The notes: a model not told the origin generated them from the sequence alone. Counted from the stretch's first letter, positions 47,491 to 59,702 are shown. The stretch: 64,000 nucleotides of DNA from Topomyia yanbarensis (GCF_030247195.1 NC_080672.1:366908271-366972270), one strand, 5' to 3'. Translations and numbers: made by a program.

Positions 47491-48330
47491 TATTTTTTAT
47501 TTTTACTTATTGTAAAAACAATAAATCAATCCTAATGAAAAAAAATGAATCATTGATTTTCGCCACAAAATCTTTATTGCGTACTTCTAGTCAGTAAAGT
47601 GTAATCTGGCCAGAGCAGGATACTGAGCTCATAACCATAACCTATTCGATTGCAAAGAATGACAAGACAGATTTTCCCAAATTTTTAAAAGATAAAATTT
47701 AAATGTTTAGGAAATAATCGTCCGAATGCAACCTAGGGTGGATTGATCAGACACCTGATTCTAGAGTTAACGATCTAAAAATTAAGGGTTTTGTTCAATT
47801 GTATTGTGTTCCTGGTGACCAGAATGGTTCAATTTTATTGCTTTTTTGTCAATTAGGCTGTCCTCGTTAGTGTAAAAAAATTACTTGAAATATTCCTCAA
47901 GGAAGTCACTAAAGATCTCTGATATTTGTTTTATTCATCAACGGTTCGGAGACGTAGTGTGCGTAGTCAAATGCAACGGATGGCTAAGAGGTCGTATCAT
48001 CGAGGAGTTAGCAGACCTGGTCGCCCTAAACTATTTCAGTAGAACTCACGAACCAAAGGACAAGACGCCGAGTCTCATCAATACGTTCTACGAGTTTGAT
48101 TCATTCAAGAAAGTTTTTCTCATTCTCAAAATACATAGCCTTCATAAACACGCAATATTTAATCCATCTCGAGTGCATAGTTAGTGAAAATGTTCTTCAG
48201 TTCAAGTGCATTAAAATCATTAATGGTTATCGATTTGATTTGTGATTATCTTATTAAATCCGGTATGAGCAAAGGTTGCAACGGTTACTCAATCATAACG
48301 GTTATTAGGAAACTCGTACAAATGTTGGCA
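47491..48330 (+). other. Gene-less stretch with one unassigned open frame
   Basis: A 99-codon frame at 47885-48184 contains a protein-like stretch (RFGDVVCVVKCNGWLRGRII). It faintly recalls a Tudor-type barrel strand but is too short to assign. No start context or splice evidence supports a gene. Confidence 0.2.
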
Positions 48331-48734
48331 GCACCCTCTCAGATTTTAATGAAACTTTCTGTACATGAGAATTTTGTCACAAAAAGTCTCTTTGCATACT
48401 TTGTTTTTACAAAAATGATCTAGACTGTTTTTTGAAAAGGGTCAAACTTTTTGACCAATTTTTTTTTCAAATGGCTATAGTCTAAAAATAACAAATTCTA
48501 CGAAAAAATGTTGTAGGAGCGATTTTCATAAAATTAGTAAAATTTTTGAATAAAAATAAAAAATAAAAAATACTACGACTCCTACACTGAAAAACATCGA
48601 TTTTAAAAATATAAAGTCGATTTACAAAAAAACCATCTTTCAAGTTTCAAATAACTTTTTTTCCTTGAATTTTTTCAGTGTATTTTTATAGAAAACTAAA
48701 CCAATGAAAGTAATAATCATCTCAGAATCCAGTT

Positions 48735-48860
48735 GCATTACTATCGAGGCGTAATGGAATAACCATCTTAGAACAATTGCCTGTCAGAGGTTCTTTAGCA
48801 CTGATGCGCGCAATATGCGTGATAATGTTTGAAATACCGTCAAACTCCTCAACCTAATGG
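48735..48860 (-). pseudogene. Short ORF1 relic of non-LTR family T
   Basis: On the minus strand this reads VEEFDGISNIITHIARISAK followed by SKMVIPLRLDSNA. It matches the segment VEGFDGIANI ... FKMVIALRLDSGA at about 61475-61570. The matching DNA blocks (ACTATCGAGGCGTAATG, ATACCGTCAAAC) confirm that both derive from one family. Only about 40 codons remain. Confidence 0.65.
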
Positions 48861-49215
48861 GGAATACAAGGTAGATCTTTTTTAAAACCAATAATGAGAA
48901 TAACTCAAGACCTATTCGATATATCAAATTATTCGGTTCAATAAAATGGTGTATTTCTATGATGGTAACAATTTTGTTGAACTGAAATATTTAAAAACCT
49001 TCCTTTTTCGAGAGTTGTCCTACTGGAGCTGTAGAGCTACGTTCTCGGAGGCGCTCCCCGTAAGAATCACACACTACAATTGCAGACGAAACAGGCAACG
49101 TCGCCCACTAAAACACTGCTTAAGGCTAATTGCAGCGGGGCGTGATTCTGAATGTGATATCCATTGTACGGTTCAGATATGTGCGGGCTTAGAAATTTTG
49201 TGGTCACGTCTATCA

Positions 49216-50145
49216 TCGCGAAGGGCTCGAGCAGTTGTATGTTAACGTGTTTAATCGCGTGTGTGTTCGTATGTTGCGTGTGCTAACGTGTATGTAACTT
49301 CGCATGTATAAATTGCCTTTCGCATATTCGCGTGTGTTCTTGGATATCTCGCATATTCGCACGGTTTAGCTGTAATATCTTCCATATCACTACAGTTCCC
49401 GGTTATGAAGCTATAGAACGTGTTCTCTAGTGGATATGAGCTGATTGGTACAAGTGAATGTATGGACCTAAGTTGCTAGGACGGAGGGAAATAATTTCCG
49501 GACGTGACCGATTCATGATCGCGCGAACAAGGTAGGTTTGCGTTTGAGATCGCGTTTGAAACTTCGTAAGTGCTCAAACGTTTATCTTATTACCGGCGTG
49601 TTATCAAGTTTGCGCGATCGCGAAGGGCTTAAGCGTTCTTATGTCTGCATGTTGGTCGCATGTGCTGGCGTGCATGTGGTTTCGCGTGTACAAAACTCGA
49701 TTTTGTAACCGTGTGGCCATTCACACATTCGCGTGCGTTCTTGGATAGTCACGTCATTCTAATATATCAGAATATATTTAGTTTACGGTGTGCAATTCAC
49801 ATTCTGACGGGGAGTGAGTTACCCCATATCACTGAAGTTCTCAGTCATGTCGCCATGTCGAGTTGTCTAGTGGATATGAGAGCTGTATTTTTTTAATTGG
49901 TTTAATTGTATGCATGGACTGCTGATATCAACGATAGAAACTTCCGGAAGAGACCGTTTCATGATCGTGCGAGCACTCCCGCTATTAGGTTCACGCTTGA
50001 GACCGCGTTTGAAAAGTTATAAGCGCCGAGACGTTCACCTGATCACCGGGATGTTATCATGTTTGCGAGATAGCGCGTGTAGGTGCCGTTGCTGGTCGCG
50101 AAGGGCTCAAGCATTTGTACGTTAACGGGTTTATCGCGTGATCAG
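49216..50145. repeat. Tandem dimer of a 400-480-bp unit plus partial third
   Basis: Unit 1 (49216-49617), unit 2 (49618-50095) and partial unit 3 (50096-50145) each begin TCGCGAAGGGCT. Shared internal landmarks are TTCGCGTG, GTTCTTGGATA, CATATCACT, TCTAGTGGATATGAG, TTCATGATCG and GCGTTTGA. Units differ by many substitutions and indels. CG-rich words such as TTCGCG recur within each unit. Confidence 0.75.
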
Positions 50146-50730
50146 AACTAAACAAGAAAATAAAGAAGTAATAATGGAATATTTGTTAAACGACATAAAC
50201 TCTTTTCAATAGGTTTCTTGATTAATAAAAATATACTTAGTTGCTAAATTAGACAATATTTTCTCACAAACTGAGTTTTATTGGATTCGGAGATGATTAT
50301 GACTTTCATTAGTTTAGTTTTCGATAAAAATGCACTGAAAAAATTCTGTTTGGACAAGAAAAAGTTTTTTCAAATAATTTTTTTTCCTTGAAAGTGCCCA
50401 ACTTGAATTTTTGACGGTAGGTAGGGAACATAATTACCTATTTTGGAATAACATTTCATCCAAATCAAAGATGTGTTTTTTGTAAATAGACTTGACATGT
50501 TTAAAATCGATTTTTTTCAGTGTAGTCGATGAAGAATTTTTTAACATTTTTATTCAAAAATTTGACTAATTTTGCGAAAATCACTTCTACAACATTTTTT
50601 TGTACGATTTGTCATTTTAGTTTGACCCTTTTTAAAAGACAGTAATTTTTGGAAAAACAAAGTATGCAAAGTGGCTTTTTGTGACAAAGTCTTGATGTAT
50701 AGAAAGTTTCATCAAAGTCTGAGCGGGTGC

Positions 50731-51779
50731 TCAGATAATCATCATTATCTCTGAATACGATTTAGCTCGAAATACGTCAATTTTGGAATAAGAGTGTCAG
50801 GCAGGCTTGCTATTTGCTCACACAATGTGCCACAAAAAGCGAAATACATCGATGAAAAATAGAGCAGCTCAAAAACACTGCGATGTGCAGAACGGCCGCA
50901 ACCTGAAAACGAAAAAAGAGAAAAATCTGTGCACAAAGAGCTGCACAATTTCGTTCAAAGAGTCACCTTGAAGAGCCACTTTTTGTGCCTCCACTCACTG
51001 GCAAGCAGGTAGGAAGGCGAATCAAACTACAATTCAGATAAAGTTTGATGGGAAGAACGTTTTTAAAATGTTTTTTGGTTCCCTTATTTGCTTCCGTGCG
51101 CGTGGGACCAAGGGTCACACTAAAGAGCCTGTTTATTTCTACTCTTTGAGGTGTGCAGCCATGGAGTAGAATGCACGTATGGGAACAACACACATCGGAG
51201 TGAAAAGGTTTATAGCGAAAGAGAAGAGCGGTGGTTCGTATGAAAAGTGCAAAGAGCGTTTTTTATTCTTCTCTTTATTTGCTCTGAGGTATATCACATC
51301 TCTGGTGTCAGGTCGTGTCGCTAATAGAACTATTATCTTTTATCTCCTAGGAAATTTTTTATCCATTTGTGCATGAAATTGCATTAAATCCGAGTTTCGC
51401 TAAATCTGACAATCACTAGGTAGGAAGTGCTGATTTTTGAAGTCTGCTGCGTCATACATGGTTGGACGTGTATGAGCTAACTTATCCCAATTATCGCAAG
51501 GATCGCAAAACCCTTCCACACTACCCACATCCAACAGTAACACACGCAGCACTTCCAATCCAATCGATCGACGCACCCGCCCCAGGCTGCGGAAATTGAA
51601 TCCCATTATTCAACTTATCGTGTATAGAGTGAAACGGTTTTCCAATCTCAGGCAAACACCGAGACAGCTCGAACTATAGTGCCAATTTTTGCCCTATTAG
51701 TTTCAACGATCCGTTGCTCCGTTACCGGCAAATAAGTTCTCGGAACACTTAAAATTCCAACTGGATAGTGGCATAAAAC
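50731..51779. other. Gene-less stretch
   Basis: Nothing recognised. Frames on both strands are short and unassigned. Confidence 0.4.
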
Positions 51780-54064
51780 TTTCCTGCTCCAACGACCGAC
51801 CGACTGATGCGCTGGGTTGGGTTGGGTTGGGGACGAAGGGTATGGATCTCGGTGCGAAGAGATAATGTCAGAAGGCACTTTGCGGGCAAACGGGATTGTC
51901 TGCTCCGGGTACAGGGTTCGTTGATCAAAAGTACACTAATTTCGTGCTATACACGAGAAGGTACACAGATGCTGATGATGCGCTTCCCCACCACCACCGC
52001 CGCTTTCGCCGACACCGTCATCTAATTCAATTTAATTTAATCAATCTTTTATATCACATTGCAATCTTCTTGTGCATATTAAATTAAAACTATAAATTAT
52101 AAACGAAACAAGCGAGTAGAGCAACAAAAATACATAAAGGAGGCGGTGGCTGCGGTAAGAGCGACATGTACACAGTGAGGGAGAGAGAGAGAGAAAGTGC
52201 GAGACGGTGGCGGATAGTTCGCAAGATCCTGTGGGTTGCTTTTCCTGCTGTTGCTGCTGCAGCTGATGGGCGGCAGTGGGCTGTGGATAATGGTATAATG
52301 TGGCGTACACATGATATCGTGCGGTGCCTGCTGGGTTGCTTCACTATCTATCTATCTTGCTGCTTTATTCCACCCGGTCGGTCTTTTTGTGTGGGATCAC
52401 AGATTTTGCGGTAAGACTGGGTGGCTTGATTGATTTCAAATTAAAATTTCTCTTTTCAAACAGCCCATGGCTAACTTCGACGACGGGAAATTAATTCGGT
52501 ATCATGGCTGTGAATCGTGACTTCAATTTAGTTAAGTGACGAACCGAGTTCAGGAAAAGTATCAACTAAAATGCGTTTATTAGTTGCATAGCAAAGTCAA
52601 GTGACCGATGCCTCCCTTCCCCCTAAACAAACATCTCCATCCCTGTCCTGATCTTCAAACGCGGAACAACACCGGCCACCGCAAATCGGGCAGGCGTAAT
52701 TCCAAACTAGAGAAAGTACCCCCCTCGCTTTGTTTGAAGTAACAGGGCCCATTTTGCATATTATGTGCAATTTTCCTATATTTTCTCCGCATGTGGCTCA
52801 CGCACACACGCACCAACACACACTTACACACGCATGCAGCGAACAATAATAGTAGGCAGGAAGAGGTAGTCCTTTTTAGTCGAGTGCCAATGCCGCTGCA
52901 TGGTTGGCTGAGTGCTCCGGCCTCACACATGACCCGCACGACGACGACGACGACGACGAAGGATGATGCTGAAAACGACGGTGGCAATGGTGAGGACGGC
53001 CATTGGTGAAAACTTGCCCGGTTTTTCTTCAATATGTGCACCAACTCGACTCTGCTGCACTCGCGAGCACCGGATCCTAGTACGCTGCATCATCCAGGAG
53101 AAGGAAAATGCGATCGAATGAGTTAGCAGCTGCGAGTGGGTGGCCGGTGCGGGTGCAATTTGAAAATCTTGTTGTTTCGCCTGGTCGCCCGTCGCCCGTC
53201 CCCAAGCCCTCTTCTGATAGGGGTTTGGGTTGGTTGTTTGCGAAAGCTGACTGCTACGAGGTTGTTGGTGGTGGTGGTGGTGGCGGTGATGATGATGATG
53301 CTGATGATGATGGAGCGGCGGCACTAGTGGGCAGTACCCACGGACGCATTATTGCACATTCGTGGAGCATACAATCCTGGAGCTTGATTGGCGATAGACA
53401 TAGGAGCTCTCTCCATCCCGGTCTCTTGCGCTACATTGGCGGCAGTGAGCTCGAACTGCGTGCGTTCAGATCTCCGGATTGGGCGTGCTTGTGCGTATGC
53501 ACTTCTCGGTTTTGCATGGAACGAACCAATCCCGCCACTGCCCAATTCTCAATCATGAGTGGGCCGCACCGACGTACACATAGAGGAAGACAAACTGCGT
53601 GTGTGGGCCTGGTGGGACCTCGTTGGTGGGAGGTTTCTGCTGCTTCGAAAGGAGTTTCTCGACGGTCTGGCCAAGTCGGCGAGATGCAGTCATAGCGTTT
53701 GTGATAGCAAATAGTGAACCACCCACCCGGCCGATGGATGGACGGACGGGGCTTCAATGCCACAAATGATCCCATGTGGGGGTAAGCTTCAAGCTGGAAA
53801 TTAAAATCAATTTAATACAATTTAATTACGTGTCGTCTTTCATTAATTTATTTATATTGTTTGTCGTCTAATTGCTTCGGTTGCTTCATGGGCTGTGATT
53901 TTAGTTTGAATAAACGCGTATACGGTTTAATGATGGTGTCTGCGCTACGGTGGGAATGGTGCAATTAAGGATCTTTGTTGCAACTGCGGGACGGGTGGCC
54001 TTGAGCGTGTATTGCGCGTTGGTGTGTAATTTATTGAGAAGGATCCTTCATTGATATTTTCTCT
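51780..54064. other. GC-richer unique island with regulatory-like AT clusters
   Basis: Contains GGGTTGGGTTGG-type repeats near 51813-51830, a CGA run at 52939-52959, and GGT then GAT runs at 53261-53312. There are ATTA/TTAAT clusters at 52022-52100 and 53795-53880 of the kind seen in developmental enhancers. A 195-codon frame at 53108-53695 crosses the triplet runs and has Gly/Asp repeats but no domain, so it is not called. Confidence 0.3.
53261..53312. repeat. Triplet microsatellite (GGT)n then (GAT)n
   Basis: Adjacent GGT and GAT runs with two interruptions. Simple-sequence DNA. Confidence 0.8.
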
Positions 54065-54269
54065 GTGAATAATATTTTCAATTTTATACTGAATAATTTG
54101 CAGCTACATCTCATTTTGATACATTTTTACTACAAAAGCCCCCGGATTTTCTCACTTTTTGTATTATATGGCGTGGCTGGATGCACCCTAAAGTCCAAGA
54201 CCAATAGATGTTACAATTTTGCGCAGTACCATTACAGCATCCGGTTATAATTTTTTTTAAAATTAATCA

Positions 54270-55220
54270 TCAATATGGGTGTCAGGGGATGCTAAGCAAA
54301 AGCCAGAAATCGATGATTGACGCCAATTTGTAAACTATGATGGAGGCTTCCAATTGCCACAAAACAGTGAGAACTATTATCAATATGAGTGTTAGGAGGG
54401 GGTCAGTAAAAGACAGAAACTGATGGTGAATCATGCGCTCTACTTGTTGTTATACATGCGTTCAACTGTACGGTGGCGCTATGAAGAATTACAATCCTGT
54501 TCGAATTTAAATTAACTCTTGGCTCTTCATTTTCAATTACATTGGAAACATAATATGATATCTTTGAATGAAAATTAGTTAATTTTGAGTTGCGATTGAC
54601 AGCCTATGTAAATGATAATGGTTTTCACTGTTTTGTGGTCGTCCTCGTCGTTTTCAAAATGGCGTTAAAAATCAATTACTGGTTTCTTCTGACTATCCCC
54701 TTTTAAATGATTTCCATATTGATGATGGTTGCCACTGTTTTGTGGTAACTGGAAGGCGCAAATTTGATTTTTCAAATGGCGTCAATCACCGATTTCCGTC
54801 TTCTGATAATCACCCGCTTTACAATTGATGATGGTTTTCACTGTTTCGAAGTCCACGACCGAAAGCCGCCATCTAGGTTTTCAAAATTGCATTAATAATC
54901 AATTACGGTCTTCTATTCACTACTCGCATTCTAATGATTGCCAGAATGGCGTCGATAATAAATTGCTTTTTTTCTACTGACCACCCTATTTCAGATAATA
55001 CCCATATGGATTAGGTTTTTTACTGTTTTACGGTAATCGGAAGCTGCCATCTTGGCTGCCAAAATGTCGTCAATCACTAATTTCCGCCGTCTGCTAACCA
55101 CCCGCTTTACAATGGCGCCATTATTGATGATGATTTCACTGTTTTCTGGTTAACGGAAGCCGCCATCCTGGTTTCCAAAATGGTGTCAAAAATCAATAGC
55201 TGCTTTCTACTGACCAGCCC
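54270..55220. repeat. Degenerate minisatellite, about 105-120-bp units
   Basis: Units in plus orientation start near 54612, 54719, 54823, 55002 and 55121. They share GATGATGGTTTTCACTGTTT, GGAAGCCGCCAT, TTTTCAAAATGGCGTCAA and ACCACCCGCTTTACAA in that order. At 54270-54440 about two more units lie in inverted orientation (CACAAAACAGTGAGAA, TTGACGCCAATTTG). The longer spacing between the third and fourth units reflects a degenerate unit around 54920-55000. Non-coding. Confidence 0.8.
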
Positions 55221-56149
55221 CACTAGATTCAAATTAAGTTTGCCGTGACATTACATTTTGTCGGTTCCGACAGCATGAAATAACAAGTTACTTTACGCTC
55301 GTCCGGACATGCAGGTGATTCGCATTTTGAATGCCAAAAGATCCTGACTCCTGCGGTAGCAGACAAAGGGTTAAGTCGCCGGTAAACTCTAAGCTTGCTT
55401 ATATGACCCTTTCCACGATTTTCTAAAACCTTCTTCTTTCAACCCCTTGCTCTCCCTTGAGTATTATGGGTTCTAATATTGAAAAATATACTTCATTGTC
55501 CAGTCCCTTGCTAAGTGAATGTCGTTAAAAAACAAATAAAAAAATTAGAAAAATAGGTATATACATTTTCTAAGGCTCTCCTGGAAGTTTTTCGGTGGCC
55601 AAGATTGGTCCAATTCATGTCCATCATGGAGGATCAATGTAAAATAGTAAAATGTAAAATTGGCCTGCAAAATTAAAACAATTCTACTTACATTAATGAG
55701 ATGTTTCTTCAAAACTCGTCCGTCTGCCCAATTGGATGCTGGATATAGCCCACGGGGAGTCCGAATAATTCTAGAACCGGTCAACGGATTCAAACGCAAA
55801 ACTTAAATTTAATTTTTTAGAAAAATTATAACATGTTGCGGTAAATGTTTATTAGAATACCCTGGTTAACTTAAGGTGATTGAACCACCAATTGATTTAT
55901 AAACACTAAATTGAAAATATTGAATTTCAAAAATATACTATTGTAAAATTCAGTAAAGCAAATAACTGCTCTTATCCCTAACAGGGACTTCAATATCGTG
56001 CTTCTAAGGGCTTGGCTAGTTATGATTGAAGTAAATAGATTGTCTGCCACTTCTCTGAGTCTTGTTTCGATTTTTTAAAGCTTTTGTCATGTCTTTTCCG
56101 GAGCGTCTGATATTTTGCAAGCGATTTTTTTATAAATATGGTTTCAAAA
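55221..56149. other. Gene-less stretch
   Basis: Nothing recognised. Confidence 0.4.
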
Positions 56150-56540
56150 GCTGTAAGCTGCCTCCGAAATTTGTGAGGCCTCAAACTTCATTTTGCTATG
56201 GGGTCTTCTGGTTTTAAAATGAACATCAAACCTATTGACTATTTTCGCAGTACCAGAAAGGGTTGGACCGTTGAAAAAAATTATGACCAGGCAACTGTTT
56301 CCAAGTCAGATCAGCTTAGACTCACTGGTTCTTTTCTAGACTAGCCGAATTCCTAGCTAACGTGAACGTGAAATGACAGCGAAAAATGGAGACCGCGTGA
56401 CATCTCTATCCACTTCCAGCTCTTGAGTTCCTCAGGGTACTTATCTTCGACCTTTCGCGTTTTATCTGTACCTAAACGACTTGAGCCCTTTGTTAAAGTG
56501 CATGTATGCAAACAGCTTTAAAATATTTCCCCTCTTCTTT
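56150..56540 (+). pseudogene. Reverse-transcriptase relic of a Jockey-like element
   Basis: The only clear motifs are VPQG at 56427-56438, followed in frame by an LNDL block (about 56472-56485), and the polymerase active-site box at 56505-56516, which now reads YANS instead of YADD. Both metal-binding Asp residues are therefore lost. A stop codon lies immediately before VPQG, where Ser-Gly is expected. Flanking sequence is too decayed to read. Confidence 0.65.
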
Positions 56541-57254
56541 ACATTTTAACGACATTCAATTAGCTAGAGATTACTGGGTAGGGAAAGAATTTAGAGCCAT
56601 AGTACTCAAGTGAGAGCAAGGATGTGAATTATACAGATCGGAAAACTAGAAGTGGCAGGGTCCTTAGAACAGGCTTAATGTCTTACGGACTTAACTTTTG
56701 TCTTCTGCTGATGAGGGTCGAGATTAGGCAGCATAACTACGAATCACTCGAGTTCACCAGCATGTCTCTTGGCAAAGACAGACTTGTCCCTCTTTACCGT
56801 GAGAACCGACTTCCCCTCTTCAGAGAAGTCAAAGACACTGACCTCTTGCAGTCCCAGTTGATTGTCTTTGCAAATTGATACAAAGCCATTCATTGCAAAA
56901 TACTGAAAATTGAGCGAGTGACAGTGAATCTCCGGAGGCACCTTGTTGAAAACTTGTTTTGCGGTGTACATCATAACTAAAAATCTAGTGAACCAATCGT
57001 TTTGAAATTACACACAATTACAGGAATCGACTCAGAGGTGAGCCGATTGCGTTTTCAAAAAAAAAAAAGTTCTATTTCTGGACAGTTTAGCGCACATCAA
57101 ATTTTTTCGAAGTGCCTCCTGAAGATTCGCTGTCACTTTGCTAATTTTCAATATTTTGCAAAGAAAATTTTCGTCAAATTTCGCATTAGCGTATACAAAT
57201 TAGATGAAAACAGTAACACTATCTACATCGCAAAATATTTTTTTAGAACTATAT
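56541..57254. other. Gene-less stretch
   Basis: No recognised gene. The 84-codon frame at 56624-56878 is unassigned. Confidence 0.35.
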
Positions 57255-57672
57255 AGAACGAAATCTGGCAGAGAAGAGGTGTTAGAAGTAACTTTCTGCT
57301 CCGACAGCATTTTGCATGAGTTGGTGAACTGGTTTGTGCAAACGAGCTCGAATCATCGTTATCTTCGAGAATATAATTGTTTGCTTAGATATTGTTACAT
57401 ATCGTAATCCTAAATCGACGAACTGGAACCACTACGAAGAGAGCATAACGACTAAACTGTTATGTTTTTACCCATTATTGAATACGAAGAGGCTTGTTCA
57501 CAGTGACGGTGTGCTTGCTTCTGGAGGAATATCGAACTTTCTAAACTCAGAAAACTTTGCAGGCTTGGAGTCGCTGGAGCAGAGAGGGTTTAGAGACATA
57601 CATACGGTTCGTAAAGTCGACAGGATCTTCTATTTTTCGAGCGAAGCGATTGAAAGAAGTCTATTAGACTAG
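57255..57672 (+). pseudogene. Endonuclease-end relic of a second non-LTR element
   Basis: SGREEVLEVTFCSDSILHEL (57258-57320) matches the segment before the final endonuclease His of several non-LTR elements. The HRY that normally follows Ser-Asp is at about 57353-57361. A shift into the next frame gives RNPKSTNWNHYEESIT (about 57400-57450), the usual link to the polymerase. The frame runs on to 57672 without recognised polymerase motifs. It lies downstream of the 56.4-kb polymerase relic in the same orientation, so the two are in the wrong order for one element and are separate fragments. Confidence 0.55.
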
Positions 57673-58080
57673 TAGGTTAAATAAGTTTCGAAACCGAAAG
57701 ACTTCCATGACATTTCAACGAAAACCGCAAATGGTGAATACTCTTAAAATAAGTATAAAATACTCAATAGCCTTTTTGACATATATTTTCCAGACTGTGG
57801 GGAGCAATCGTCGGCGAGTGTTCTTGTGTCTTGTTCGGGAACTTCTGTTCAGAAAAAAGTCATTTTTTGTGCCGATCTAGTAGGCATATAAGCTGTAACT
57901 CATACCAATGTAAGCTGTAAACAAAAGAAAACCATTTTATTATCTCATTTTCGTTTCTGACAGTGCACTACACCGATGTAGTCGATGCTACATTCATTCA
58001 AACTTGGGTGTAATCTGTCTGTCTCTTTTTTTGCACTACACCGGTTTAACACTAGGTTAAAACGAAAACGCTATTAATTT
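57673..58080. other. Gene-less stretch
   Basis: TGCACTACACCG occurs twice in direct orientation (57964 and 58035). Otherwise nothing recognised. The N-terminal part of the mariner transposase is not visible. Confidence 0.35.
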
Positions 58081-59340
58081 GTCCAACACGTCAACGCTAA
58101 CGTCACAAAATTCGGAGATTCTGTTCACAGACGAGAACATATTTACGCCCGATTCCAGAAGCTAATTATTATTTAACCCATTATTGCCCAACTTATTTTT
58201 CACGCGCATCACAAATTGTGTTTTCCGATCGAAGAAAAATGATGTAGTCATTCCAGTAAAATTATTTTTGTACTCAAAGTAGCTGATATAATAAGGAACA
58301 ACCAGTTAAAATTTAAGATTGATCGGTTAATCGGTTCCTGAGATATCGTGATGGCCGCGGATGAACTTTTCAACAAAATACAACTCCGCGATAATCGAGT
58401 TTTACTGTCGGTGCAGCGTGCCAACGGTCTAGCGTATCAAACACTACGCACCGCCTACGAGTGGTCAATGGGTATCGGTCTATGAATAGCTGTAACTCAA
58501 GTTGTAGTATTCTGATCTTAATGAAACTTTGAGAAAATTTTCCTCAGCGCGTGTAGTTTCAGAATATCTAATTTACAAAAATTCGTTTTTTTTCATCCTA
58601 ACAAAAATGTGTAACCCCTTAAGGAAAAATTGATTAAAAACAAAACATAAACACTGGTTAAACCACTCTAACTTCTCTAAACATATTCTGCAAGAGTATA
58701 TGAACAATATTAACTCTTTGATAATGCCCGTTGTGCATTATTAATTGAGTAATAGGAGTTATTCTTAGCAGTAGGTATAGTAGGTTGGGCAATAATGGGT
58801 TAAGTTCTCTTCCGGTAAAAAACGTGGCCGACGAGTACAAAAATGTGTATTTGACAAAACATACCGCCAGTGTTATGATGTTTGGGTTGGTGGCTTCGGA
58901 TCGTAAAAAATAGAACCGGTGTTCATTCCAGAAGGGGACGTACTGAACACGAAGGTCTACATAGACATTTTAAGTGAATATGTCCTTCCGTGGATTGAAG
59001 AGCAATACGGATCGAATCCGAATGTGGTATCTCTACGAGATGGGGCTCCGTTCCATACCTCAGAAGTGGTTGTGGAAACATTTGCCGTTCTGGACGAAGA
59101 ATATGTAACCACCATCAAGTCCGCATCTTGATCCATTGAAATATTCAGTATGTACACGCCATGAAGGCCAAGACTTGTGCTAAACGGCAAACAAATACAG
59201 CAAACCTCAGAAAAAACAACGTTCCCGGAGAGATATGACCCCGGATTATATTATTAGAAGCTATCGTTCGTTCCGGAAGCGTATTGACGCCGTAATCGCA
59301 GCAAATGAAAATCGATCGATTACGTCGTTTAGGACTTTAT
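58081..59340 (+). pseudogene. Mariner transposase relic split by a MITE
   Basis: The first catalytic Asp motif EILFTDENIFTPD is at about 58115-58153 (Asp codon 58130-58132). A 623-bp piggyBac-type MITE then interrupts the gene. After it come KHTASVMMFGLVAS (about 58858-58900), PVFIPEGDVLNTKVYIDILS, YVLPWIEEQYG and LRDGAPFHTS, with the second Asp at codon 59039-59041. A frameshift then leads to PPSSPHLDPLKYSV, where the usual final Asp of the NPLD-type box is Lys. The C-terminal YIIRSYRSFRKRIDAVIAAN ends near 59320. The family is probably one with Asp as third residue (DD37D/DD41D-like). Multiple stops make it inactive. Confidence 0.75.
58177..58799. mobile_element. piggyBac-type MITE inserted in a mariner
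   Basis: The left end CCCATTATTGCCCAAC and right end GTTGGGCAATAATGGG are perfect inverses, flanked by TTAA at 58173-58176 and 58800-58803. The 623-bp interior has no transposase. Removing it and one TTAA brings the two parts of the mariner relic together, which proves the order of insertion. The termini resemble those of the 15100-15618 element. Confidence 0.85.
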
Positions 59341-59702
59341 TTTTTTAGCTTGTTTATTTATTAAGGTTTTAACCCCACCTAAGCAAATTGCAATTTTAGA
59401 TGAATAGATGTGAAAAAATTTATCGGCCAAAGGTCCTAATTGTTAGCTTGAAACCCCAGCTACATTTTCCATCCTTTTACAATTTAGGAGACAATTCAGA
59501 CCGTCATTTTCAAAAAATGCAATGGAATTATGAAATACTTATTAGAAAAACTCCTTAAGAAGAAAAAAACAAATAAATTTCGTTACAAAGACTTAATCTG
59601 GGTAGTCACAGCTGTCGATGGGTGCATCATGTCTTTTCTGTGCCATGGCGTGTGCAATCGTCTGCGTAGCCAGCAAGCCGCTGAACGGTGGTTGATGGAA
59701 TA
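59341..59702. other. Gene-less stretch
   Basis: Nothing recognised; mariner terminal repeat may lie near its start but cannot be delimited. Confidence 0.35.

Larger units (their letters stand above)
48331..50730. mobile_element. 2.4-kb fold-back element with 0.4-kb arms
   Basis: The left arm (48331-48733) begins GCACCCTCTCAGATTTTAAT and the right arm (50281-50730) is its inverse, ending at GAGCGGGTGC. Shared blocks include TTTGTCACAAAAAG, GCATACTTTGTTTTT, ACATTTTTT-rich parts and GAGATGATTAT. Identity is clear but lower than in the 28.3-kb fold-back, so this one is older. The core contains a short relic of non-LTR coding DNA (48735-48860) and a tandem dimer (49216-50145). No transposase. Confidence 0.75.

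Noticed and set aside
47885..48184. Possible Tudor-like protein fragment
   Set aside because: The resemblance is limited to about 20 residues (GDVVCVVKCNGWLRGRII) without further domain features.
53108..53695. 195-codon open frame crossing GGT and GAT runs
   Set aside because: Its length is inflated by the triplet repeats, which keep several frames open. An equally long minus-strand frame overlaps it. No domain.
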